Positions 24,901 to 31,073 of a DNA stretch of 64,000 nt are shown here, piece by piece; position 1 is the stretch's first letter; every line of letters begins with the position of its first letter. Origin of the DNA: Hymenobacter edaphi (GTDB lineage Bacteria; Bacteroidota; Bacteroidia; Cytophagales; Hymenobacteraceae); assembly GCF_003258365.1 (NCBI RefSeq), contig NZ_QHKM01000006.1, forward strand, positions 62,001 through 126,000, given 5' to 3'. The translations under genes were made by a program, and so were the position numbers. A model generated the notes under the pieces. The model was not told the origin of the DNA, made no database searches, and worked only from the letters and a program-made list of their open reading frames with translations.

Positions 24901-25167
24901 CTCGGGCAGGGGCAGGTTGAGCACCAGCGGCTGGGCGCCGGTGCGGGTTTCGGGCGGGGCCGTGGCCAGCACGGCGCGGGCCGCGGCGGGGTCCAGCGCC
25001 AGCGCCCGGGCGTGGTGCAGGGCCGCGGCCAGGGGCGAGGCGGCGGGCTCGGCGTCGCGCAGCAGCGTCGCCGCCGGTTGCTGGGCCGCGGCGCCGCCCA
25101 AAGAGAGCAGCAGCGCCAGCCCGCTCAGCAGCGGCCGGGCCGAAGCGGATAGGTAACGGTGTTTCAA
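21949..25167 (-). CDS. Reprolysin-like (M12B-type) metallopeptidase with T9SS sorting domain
   Basis: 1072-residue secreted protease. In order: signal peptide (LLSGLALLLSLGGAAAQQ), propeptide-like region, metallopeptidase domain with HEMGHQFSGSHPF (zinc His356 and His360, Glu357; third ligand H366), Ig-like region, two fibronectin-III modules (ATALTISGISNTGATLSF; SELAVSNIALTSATLSF), a CUB/DOMON-like Cys-rich region, and a C-terminal type A sorting domain (QVWPNPAG, ending in VRRVVVE). It should cross the outer membrane by the type IX system. The start is TTG at 25167: an in-frame start further out would lie upstream of the -7 box at 25198 and before the signal peptide. Confidence 0.85.
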   Translation of the reverse strand: MKHRYLSASARPLLSGLALLLSLGGAAAQQPAATLLRDAEPAASPLAAALHHARALALDPAAARAVLATAPPETRTGAQPLVLNLPLPEGGTQRFAVWQSSVMAPGLATRYPDIQTYAGRGLDDAAATVRLDLTPAGFHAQILSPVTGTTFIEPARRGDTQHYLSFSKHAIKAGAIEQGGCDFQPAAKDAARAAGGGLAPTLPAYNGTTAHIAAGGQLRTYRVAVATTGEYAAFHGGTLPLVLSAIVTSINRVVGVYEKELAVRLVLVGNNDQLVYLNAATDPYTNNSGSTMLGQNQTNVDNLIGTANYDIGHVFSTGGGGVAGYAVVCRNGNKARGVTGSSSPVADAFDIDYVAHEMGHQFSGSHPFNGSTGSCGGGNRSAGAAWEPGSGSTIMGYAGICGAQNLQPNSDAYFHVGNYEEMRAFIVSTPCPVTTATGNAAPVVSIPAARTLPIGTPFRLTASALDVEGDALTYSWEEIDRGSAGSPTAAQTANNNVPLFRSWVPTTSPTRYFPRLSDLVNNTVVIGERLPTVTRRLTFKCTARDQHNGPLGVIGGVGSSDSLKLPVTSTAGPFVVTAPTAAGLTWAGGSTQTVSWDVANTTAAPVSCATVNIRLSTDGGLTYPTFLARGVANSGTATVTTPSVATTTARIMVEAADNYFFDISNADFTISTASPCAPATALTISGISNTGATLSFTTVSGATPYVVTTSPATATQTVTAGPVTLSGLTPGTSYTVQVVSSCGSGSTSAAATVSFTTTAPAPCLAPSELAVSNIALTSATLSFLGTPGGGSYTITTVPATTTQTVTAGPVTLTGLASATTYVVRVTGTCTAGGTFPAAAVSFRTLAPPPANDLCANAATLTCGAAAVTGTTEGATATGDPTATCTTTVDQGGVFYRIVGTGGLITLTTCSATTNFDTKLFVFTGSCGNYTCVTGNDDASGPSCSANSVASTVSFTSTAGTTYLVMVSGWDDEVGTFALSSTCAPLAAKEAATTAFQVWPNPAGTQAAFHVTLPAPTPAGTATLRNVLGQRVAERSFSGTATEVSTAGLAPGTYLLTVQVAGQAPAVRRVVVE

Positions 25168-25197
25168 GGTGGTTGGGATTGAATGAGTGTGATTTGT

Positions 25198-25205
25198 CAA
25201 ATGTA
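25198..25205 (-). promoter_or_regulatory. -7 element of the metallopeptidase gene
   Basis: Minus-strand TACATTTG (exact TAnnTTTG), 30 bases before the TTG start. No -33 TTG at normal spacing. Confidence 0.45.
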
Positions 25206-25340
25206 AGCGCTGGCACTGCTGACGGCCGCGTAATAGCGGGCAAGAAATTACGCTGGAGTGGCCGCCGCCCGGCCCGGGCGGCGGCCGTTTGCTCATCCCG
25301 GGCCGGGGCCGTAGTTTGAGCCGCCATCCGTTTTCGCCGC

Positions 25341-26309
25341 TTGACTTCGCTACAGCACTTTATTGACCGGCTGACCCGCCTGAACGTCGATTCGCAGCTG
25401 CGCGCCGGCGTCCGGGTGGAGTCGCCCTACAAGCCGGCCCTGCTGCTGGCCGTGCTCGATGGCGTCGAGGGCGGCCAGATTGCCGACAACCGCATTGCCA
25501 TTACCCCCGAGCTGATTGCGGCCTTCAAGGCGTATTGCGAGCTGCTCAGCCCCGGGCCGGAATACCGGGCGGCACCTTTTCAGCTGCCGTTCTTCCACTT
25601 GCAGGGCCGCAACGACGCCCGGCGCTTCTGGTTTCTGCACGCCCGGCCGGGCCACGAGCTGGTCCTGACGTCCTCCCGCTCGGTGCGCAGCTTCGGCCAC
25701 CTGCGCGACGTCGTCGCCCACGCGTCGCTGGACCCGGCGCTGTGGGCGCTGCTGCAGGAGCCCGTCGCGCGCGAAGCCATCCGGCAGGCCCTGCTACAAC
25801 GCTACTTTCCGCTGACGCAGCAGTACTTCCGCCCGCAGGTCGGGCAGCAGAAGCTCGATGAGCTGGGCCGCCAGCTGCTGCAGGAAAGCCCGGCTACCTA
25901 CCAGCGGCAGCTCGACCTGACCGACGAAACCGACGTCTTCCTCCGCAAAGGCGCCTTCGTGCAGCAAGTCCTGCGGGCCTACCAGTCCACCTGCGCCGTC
26001 TCGGAGCTGCAGCTCATTGCCACCAGCGGCGCCGCGCCCCTGCTCGACGCCTGCCACATCGTGCCCTGGGCCGTCAGCCACGACGATACCATCGGCAACG
26101 GCCTCGCGCTCTGCCCCAACCTGCACCGCGCCTTCGACCGGAAGCTGTTCTGGATTGACGACGAGTACCGGGTGCGCGTAGCGCCGGGCTTCGGCGAGCT
26201 GAACGGGCACGACTACGGGGTGCAGCGCTTCAACGGCAAGCTGCTCCGGCTGCCCCGGGTCCGGGAATGGTGGCCGCGGGCGGAGAACTTCCGGCAACAG
26301 CGGGGCTGA
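25341..26309 (+). CDS. HNH endonuclease with sulfur-binding-domain-like N-terminus
   Basis: 322 residues. The C-terminal half holds an HNH nuclease: DACHIVPWAVSHDD (about 234-247), NGLALCPNLHRAFD (about 253-266) and a following KLFWIDDEY strand. The N-terminal part has PYKPALLLAVLDGVEGG and, about 60 residues on, PFFHLQGRNDARRFWFL, a pattern seen in HNH proteins whose N-terminal domain reads modified DNA (for example phosphorothioate-binding domains of ScoMcrA type). It is a solitary gene with a TTG start at 25341 and no methylase or dnd genes nearby. A modification-dependent restriction role is inference. Confidence 0.75.
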   Translation: MTSLQHFIDRLTRLNVDSQLRAGVRVESPYKPALLLAVLDGVEGGQIADNRIAITPELIAAFKAYCELLSPGPEYRAAPFQLPFFHLQGRNDARRFWFLHARPGHELVLTSSRSVRSFGHLRDVVAHASLDPALWALLQEPVAREAIRQALLQRYFPLTQQYFRPQVGQQKLDELGRQLLQESPATYQRQLDLTDETDVFLRKGAFVQQVLRAYQSTCAVSELQLIATSGAAPLLDACHIVPWAVSHDDTIGNGLALCPNLHRAFDRKLFWIDDEYRVRVAPGFGELNGHDYGVQRFNGKLLRLPRVREWWPRAENFRQQRG

Positions 26310-26404
26310 GCCCGCCCCGGCCCCCGCTGGCCGCTGCTAAGCGCCGGCGTTTATATTTACCCATTCACCCCAAGCCTCCGTCGCCCCGGCCTTGCTCACT
26401 TGTT

Positions 26405-27340
26405 ATGCCCGCTGATTCCGTCCGCGTATTCGCCCCCGCCACCGTGGCCAACGTCGTCTGCGGCTTCGATATCCTGGGCTTCGCCGTCGAGCGGCCCGGC
26501 GACGAGGTGCTGATGACGCGCCGCCCCGCGCCCGGCGTGCGCATCACCCGCATCAGCGGCGACGAGGGCCGCCTGCCCCTGGCCGCCGAGCGCAACACCG
26601 TCAGCGCCAGCGTGCAGATGCTGCTGCGCCACCTCGGCCGCGAGCAGGAAGTGGGCGTCGACATCGAGCTGCACAAGCACATGCCCATCGGCAGCGGGCT
26701 GGGCAGCAGCGCGGCCAGCACCGTGGCCGGCCTCTGGGCCATCAACGAGCTGCTGGGCCGCCCGCTCACCGCCCTGGAGCTGCTGCCCTTTGCCATGCAG
26801 GGCGAGGAGCTGGCCTGCGGCGCCGGCCACGCCGACAACGTGGCCCCGGCCCTGCTCGGCGGCATGGTGCTCATCCGCAGCTACGCCCCGCTGGACGTGG
26901 TGCGCCTGCCCGCCCCCGCGCTGCACTGCGCCATCGTGTACCCCCACGTAGAGGTGCCCACCCGCGACGCCCGCCAGCTCATCCGCCAGACGGTGCCGCT
27001 CAAGGACGCCGTCACGCAGTGGGGCAACGTGGCCGGGCTGGTCAGCGGCTTGTTTCTGAACGACGTCGGGCTGATCGGCCGCAGCATGCAGGACGTGCTG
27101 GTAGAGCCGGTGCGCGCCATGCTCATCCCCGATTTCTACCGCCTGCGCGAGCTGGCCCTGCAGGCCGGCGCCATTGGCTTCGGCATCTCCGGCTCGGGGC
27201 CCTCGGTTTTCGCCTTCGCCCCCGACGAAGCCACTGCCGCCGCCATTACCGAGCAGCTGCGGCGGCACCTGTCCGGGCTGGGCGTGGGCAGCCAGGGCTA
27301 CGTGTCGGCCATCAACCAGCAGGGCCCGCGGGTTTTGTAA
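26405..27340 (+). CDS. thrB: Homoserine kinase
   Basis: 311-residue GHMP kinase that phosphorylates homoserine with ATP to O-phosphohomoserine. The ATP-binding loop is MPIGSGLGSSAAS (about 95-107), and the C-terminal GISGSGPSVFAF motif is the third GHMP signature. The N-terminus VRVFAPATVANVVCGFDILG is typical of ThrB. The ATG at 26405 is chosen on this match. TATATTTA at 26352-26359 could be a weak -7 element. thrC follows after a 67-base gap with a small palindrome. Confidence 0.95.
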   Translation: MPADSVRVFAPATVANVVCGFDILGFAVERPGDEVLMTRRPAPGVRITRISGDEGRLPLAAERNTVSASVQMLLRHLGREQEVGVDIELHKHMPIGSGLGSSAASTVAGLWAINELLGRPLTALELLPFAMQGEELACGAGHADNVAPALLGGMVLIRSYAPLDVVRLPAPALHCAIVYPHVEVPTRDARQLIRQTVPLKDAVTQWGNVAGLVSGLFLNDVGLIGRSMQDVLVEPVRAMLIPDFYRLRELALQAGAIGFGISGSGPSVFAFAPDEATAAAITEQLRRHLSGLGVGSQGYVSAINQQGPRVL

Positions 27341-27356
27341 TTGACAATGAAGAATC

Positions 27357-27394
27357 AGTCCGTCATGTCTCGGCTTCGCTCGATATGACGGACT
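27357..27394. repeat. Palindrome between thrB and thrC
   Basis: AGTCCGTCAT (27357-27366) pairs with ATGACGGACT (27385-27394); the loop contains TCGGCTTCGCTCGA. It resembles the ends of the larger CGTCAT/ATGACG elements at 35.6, 37.3 and 54.6 kb. Confidence 0.6.
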
Positions 27395-27407
27395 AAACCA
27401 GCCGCCA

Positions 27408-28721
27408 ATGCTCCTCTACAGCACCAACGACCACGCCCTGCGCGTGCCTTTCCGCGAAGCCCTGTTCAACAGCCTGCCCGCCGACCGCGGCCTGTACCTG
27501 CCCGTCGACATTCCGCGGCTGCCGGCGGACTTCTGGGAGCGGGTGCCCGAACTGAGCCTGCCGCAGCTGGCCTACGAGCTGGCCCGCGCCCTGCTGCAGG
27601 ACGCCGTGCCGGCCGAGGCCCTGCGCCGCCTCATCGACGAGGCCATCGACTTTCCGGCGCCCGTGGTGGCACTGGCGGCCGACACCTACGTGCTGGAGCT
27701 GTTTCACGGTCCCTCGCTGGCCTTCAAGGACTTCGGGGCGCGCTTTATGAGCCGGCTGATGGGCTACTTCCTGCAGCAGGAAGGCGGCCGCCCCCTCGAC
27801 GTGCTGGTGGCCACCTCCGGCGACACCGGCGGGGCCGTGGCCCTGGGCTTTCTGGGCGTGCCGGGCGTGCGCGTCACCATTCTGTACCCGCGCGGCAAGG
27901 TCAGCCCCATTCAGCGCCAGCAGCTCACCACCAACGGCCAGAACATCCGCGCCCTCGAAGTCGACGGCACCTTTGACGACTGCCAGGCCCTGGTGAAGCA
28001 GGCCTTCGGCGACGCGGCGCTGAACGAGCGGTTCCGGCTGACCTCGGCCAACTCCATCAACATTGCCCGGCTGATTCCGCAGGCGTTTTACTACGTGAAT
28101 GCCTACGCCCAGCTGCGGCGGCAGGGCAGGGGCGAAGTCGTATTTGCGGTGCCCAGCGGCAACTTCGGCAACCTCGGCGCCGGCCTGCTGGCCTGGCGCC
28201 TGGGTTTGCCGGTGCGCCAGTTTCTGGCCGCCACCAACGCCAACGACACCGTGCCCGTCTTCCTGCGCACCGGCCGGTACCAGCCCAAGCCCTCGGTGGC
28301 CACGCTCTCCAACGCCATGGACGTGGGCAACCCCAGCAACTGGGCCCGCATCACCGACCTGTTCCGCGCCGACCCCGCCGCGCTGACCGACCTCGTCAGC
28401 GGCTACAGCTTCAGCGACGCCGACACCCGCGCCGCCATCCGGCAGGTATTCGACCAGTTCGGCTACGTGGTGTGCCCGCACACGGCCATTGCCTGGCGGG
28501 CCTGGCAGCAGTGGCAGCAGGAGCACCCGCAGGAGGCCGCCACCGGCGTGTTCCTGGCCACAGCCCACCCCTGCAAGTTCCCCGACGTCTTCCCCGCCGA
28601 CGTGGCGGCCCGCATCGACGTGCCGCCCGCCGCAGCGGCGCTGGCCGGCCGCCCCGAGCACCAAACGCCCCTGGCGGCCGACTTTGACGCCTTCAAGCGC
28701 TACCTGCTGAGCCAGACCTGA
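27408..28721 (+). CDS. thrC: Threonine synthase
   Basis: 437-residue PLP enzyme converting O-phosphohomoserine to threonine. The PLP lysine lies in SLAFKDFGARFM (about Lys107), with the phosphate loop in ATSGDTGGAVALGF. The N-terminal MLLYSTNDHALRVPFREAL and the length fit the long (class 1/E. coli-like) type. It stands downstream of thrB in the same orientation and is probably cotranscribed, though the palindrome in the gap may act as a partial terminator or mRNA stabiliser. Confidence 0.95.
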   Translation: MLLYSTNDHALRVPFREALFNSLPADRGLYLPVDIPRLPADFWERVPELSLPQLAYELARALLQDAVPAEALRRLIDEAIDFPAPVVALAADTYVLELFHGPSLAFKDFGARFMSRLMGYFLQQEGGRPLDVLVATSGDTGGAVALGFLGVPGVRVTILYPRGKVSPIQRQQLTTNGQNIRALEVDGTFDDCQALVKQAFGDAALNERFRLTSANSINIARLIPQAFYYVNAYAQLRRQGRGEVVFAVPSGNFGNLGAGLLAWRLGLPVRQFLAATNANDTVPVFLRTGRYQPKPSVATLSNAMDVGNPSNWARITDLFRADPAALTDLVSGYSFSDADTRAAIRQVFDQFGYVVCPHTAIAWRAWQQWQQEHPQEAATGVFLATAHPCKFPDVFPADVAARIDVPPAAAALAGRPEHQTPLAADFDAFKRYLLSQT

Positions 28722-28871
28722 TAAGTTCCTTGGCCTGTCATTGGCAGCAACGCGAAGGGGCTCGTCGCGCCCGAGAGACTGATGCGCATCGGTTGCTTTC
28801 CGGGGCGAGCAGGCTTGTTGCTAGCGCCTGCGGCTGAGGCGGCGCCGGGCAGACGCGCCCGGCCCGGACGC

Positions 28872-28908
28872 AAAAAAGCCCGCCGACCTGTGACAGTCGG
28901 CGGGCTTT
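28872..28908 (-). terminator. Terminator of tRNA-Pro(GGG)
   Basis: Minus-strand hairpin: AAAGCCCGCCGAC pairs with GTCGGCGGGCTTT, loop of 8, U-run after it. Confidence 0.8.
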
Positions 28909-28910
28909 CG

Positions 28911-28984
28911 TCGGAGTGGCAGGATTCGAACCTGCGACCTCCAGCACCCCATGCTGGCGCGATACCAGGCTACGCTACACCCCG
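28911..28984 (-). tRNA. tRNA-Pro (GGG)
   Basis: 74 nucleotides. Acceptor CGGGGTG pairs with CACTCCG (one G-U), the anticodon stem CCAGC/GCTGG encloses ATGGGGT (anticodon GGG), and the T arm has TTCGAAT. The C1-G72 start is typical of tRNA-Pro. CCA not encoded. Confidence 0.95.
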
Positions 28985-28990
28985 AGCGTT

Positions 28991-29012
28991 GGCGCCTTTC
29001 GGGAAAGGCGCC
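28991..29012. repeat. Hairpin between the two tRNA-Pro genes
   Basis: GGCGCCTTT/AAAGGCGCC with a 4-base loop. No U-run, so perhaps a processing site or weak terminator. Confidence 0.4.
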
Positions 29013-29066
29013 GGTACATTGTCCTCCGCAACAACCGCCTGGTATGAGGGCTGCTGCTTTTTGTAG

Positions 29067-29140
29067 TCGGGGTGGCAGGATTCGAACCTACGGCCTCTAC
29101 GTCCCGAACGTAGCGCGCTACCGGGCTGCGCTACACCCCG
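29067..29140 (-). tRNA. tRNA-Pro (CGG)
   Basis: 74 nucleotides. Acceptor CGGGGTG/CACCCCG, anticodon stem CTACG/CGTAG around TTCGGGA (anticodon CGG), T arm with TTCGAAT. It lies first behind the promoter at 29160-29191 and is probably cotranscribed with tRNA-Pro(GGG). Confidence 0.95.
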
Positions 29141-29159
29141 TTTTCGGACAATGTGGGTG

Positions 29160-29191
29160 CAAATGTACACGCTAATCTTGCATTGACGCAA
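29160..29191 (-). promoter_or_regulatory. Promoter of the tRNA-Pro pair
   Basis: Minus strand: TTG, 21 bases, TACATTTG (exact TAnnTTTG), 20 bases before tRNA-Pro(CGG). Confidence 0.7.
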
Positions 29192-29356
29192 TGCCGGCGT
29201 AAGATTTTTTTCAGCGAGCCAAGAGGTGGTTTCGGGCACGAAAATTGGCTGTTGGGCGTTTTGAACCGCTGCGCGGCGCGTTGCGGACTGATAACCACGG
29301 CCAAGCGCCGCGAAACCCGTATCTTAGCGCCGTCAAAACGCCGCCGTTTCCACCTT

Positions 29357-29728
29357 ATGAAAGCGTTTCTTTACTCCGCATTTTTTCTGGCTCTGCCCAC
29401 CCTCGGCCTTGCCCAAACGGCTACTACCGACAAGCCGACGGCCCTGATTACGGCCGGTTCGGAGCAGGCCAAGGCCGATGGGCCCAGCATTACGTTCAAC
29501 GTGGAGGCCAACCCGGTGAACAACACCCTGCGCGTGCGCACCAACGCCAAGGGTCCCATGCAGCTGGAAGTCAATGACTCGGACGGGCGGCCGGTGCTGA
29601 CCAAGGCGCTGTCGGCCACCGGCGCGGCCATGTCGGTGCCGCTGGGCAACCTGCCCAACGGCAGCTACGTGGTGCGCTGCTCCGTAGCCGATAAGACCTT
29701 TATGCGCCGCGTCACGCTGGGCCAGTAA
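29357..29728 (+). CDS. Small secreted protein consisting of a T9SS-like sorting domain
   Basis: 123 residues: signal peptide (MKAFLYSAFFLALPTLGLAQ), about 25 variable residues, then a region that reads like a type A T9SS C-terminal domain: NVEANPVNNTLRVR in place of YPNP, LEVNDSDGRPVL, PLGNLPNGSYVVRC and a basic C-terminal strand (TFMRRVTLGQ). There is no cargo domain. It could be a free CTD-like partner, a cargo remnant, or an unrelated small beta-sandwich. The ATG at 29357 starts the signal peptide. A terminator follows. Confidence 0.65.
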   Translation: MKAFLYSAFFLALPTLGLAQTATTDKPTALITAGSEQAKADGPSITFNVEANPVNNTLRVRTNAKGPMQLEVNDSDGRPVLTKALSATGAAMSVPLGNLPNGSYVVRCSVADKTFMRRVTLGQ

Positions 29729-29753
29729 GCCCGCGTCAGCGTTGTTATTTTGC

Positions 29754-29787
29754 GCCTCCTGGCTTTTGGGCCGGGAGGCTTTTTTTA
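29754..29787 (+). terminator. Terminator after the small secreted protein gene
   Basis: Hairpin GCCTCCTGGC/CCGGGAGGC (with a bulge), loop of 7, followed by seven Ts. Confidence 0.75.
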
Positions 29788-29809
29788 TTGCTCTGCTGGC
29801 TGCTGCACC

Positions 29810-30949
29810 ATGCCCGATCTACTGTCCTACTGGGAAAAACACTCCTTTCTGCAAGGCTTCGACGTAGCCGTGGTGGGCGGCGGGCTGGTAGGCCTGACGG
29901 CGGCCATCTTTACCAAGCGGCGCCGGCCCCAGGCCCGGGTGCTGGTGCTGGAGCGCGGCGTGCTGCCCAACGGTGCCAGCACTAAAAACGCCGGTTTCGC
30001 CTGCTTCGGCAGCGTGTCGGAGCTGGTGGAGCAGGAGCGCAAGGGCGGCACGGCGGCCCTGCTCTCGGTGGTGCGCTACCGCTGGGAGGGGCTGCGCCTG
30101 CTGCGCGAACTGCTCGGCGACGCGGCCATAGCCTACGAGCCGCTGGGCGGCTACGAGCTGTTTCGCGACGACGAAGCCGCGCTGGCCACCGACTGCCGCG
30201 CCCGGCTCGACTACTACAACCAGTTGCTGGCGCCCGTCATCGGCGAGCCGGAAATCTTCCGGGTGGCCGACCAGCGCCGGGCCGAATTCGGATTCGCGGG
30301 CGTGCACAGCATCCTCGAAAACGTGGCCGAAGGCGCCCTCGACACCGGCCGCCTGATGCACGCGCTGCTGCGCCTGGCCTGGCAGGAGGGCGTGGTGGTG
30401 CTGCACGGCGTGCCTGTCACGGCCCTGGAAAGCGGGCCGGCGGCGGTAACGCTGCGCACTCCGCTGGCCGAAATCGAAGCCGGGCAGGTACTGCTGGCTA
30501 CCAACGCCTTCAGCCGGCAGTTCTTCCCCGACCTCGACGTGACGCCCGGCCGCGGGCAGGTGCTGGTGACGGCGCCCGTGCCCGGCCTGCACCTGCCCGG
30601 CACCTTCCACTACGACCGGGGCTACTACTACTTCCGCCCGCTGCCCGGCCAGCGCCTGCTGCTCGGCGGCGGCCGCCACCTCGACTTCGCCGCCGAAGCC
30701 ACCACCAAGCCCGGCCTCACGCCGCTGGTGCAGCAGCGGCTGGAGCAGCTGCTGCGCGAGGTGATTTTGCCGGGCCGCGACGTGGCCATCGAGCAACGCT
30801 GGAGCGGCGTCATGGGCTTCGGGCAGGAGCTGGAGCCGTTCGTCGGGGAGCTGGCGCCGCGCATCTACGGGGCGCTGCGCTGCAACGGTATGGGCGTGGC
30901 TATGGGCGCGCAGAGCGGACTGCGGGCGGCGGAACTGCTGGCGTTGTAG
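29810..30949 (+). CDS. FAD-dependent oxidoreductase (DadA/glycine-oxidase-like)
   Basis: 379 residues. The FAD-binding dinucleotide fold is at the N-terminus (FDVAVVGGGLVGLTAAIF), with an acidic end ARVLVLERG. It continues with STKNAGFACFG, the flavin site of DAO-type proteins, and a C-terminal RWSGVMGFGQELEPFVG and CNGMGVAMG block. This is the amine/amino-acid oxidase class (DAO superfamily), probably oxidising an N-methyl or D-amino acid with electrons passed to oxygen or quinone. The substrate is unknown. The ATG at 29810 follows directly on the terminator, so its promoter must lie in or before it. Confidence 0.82.
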   Translation: MPDLLSYWEKHSFLQGFDVAVVGGGLVGLTAAIFTKRRRPQARVLVLERGVLPNGASTKNAGFACFGSVSELVEQERKGGTAALLSVVRYRWEGLRLLRELLGDAAIAYEPLGGYELFRDDEAALATDCRARLDYYNQLLAPVIGEPEIFRVADQRRAEFGFAGVHSILENVAEGALDTGRLMHALLRLAWQEGVVVLHGVPVTALESGPAAVTLRTPLAEIEAGQVLLATNAFSRQFFPDLDVTPGRGQVLVTAPVPGLHLPGTFHYDRGYYYFRPLPGQRLLLGGGRHLDFAAEATTKPGLTPLVQQRLEQLLREVILPGRDVAIEQRWSGVMGFGQELEPFVGELAPRIYGALRCNGMGVAMGAQSGLRAAELLAL

Positions 30950-31069
30950 CGCGGGCTTTGGCCCGCGTATGGGAGGACGACGCTAGAACAGTGTCGTTTG
31001 CGCAACTAAGAATTACTATCTGGCGGACGCGGGCTGAACCGAAGGTCGGCGTAGCCAAGCCCGCGCTAC
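30946..31069. repeat. Palindromic element with GTAGCGCGGGC ends
   Basis: The ends GTAGCGCGGGC (30946-30956, covering the stop codon of the oxidoreductase) and GCCCGCGCTAC (31059-31069) are perfect complements. A second short stem is at the left end. The inside contains AATTACTATCTGGCG, similar to the core of the CGTCAT-ended elements. It lies between convergent genes. Confidence 0.6.
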
Positions 31070-31073
31070 TGCC

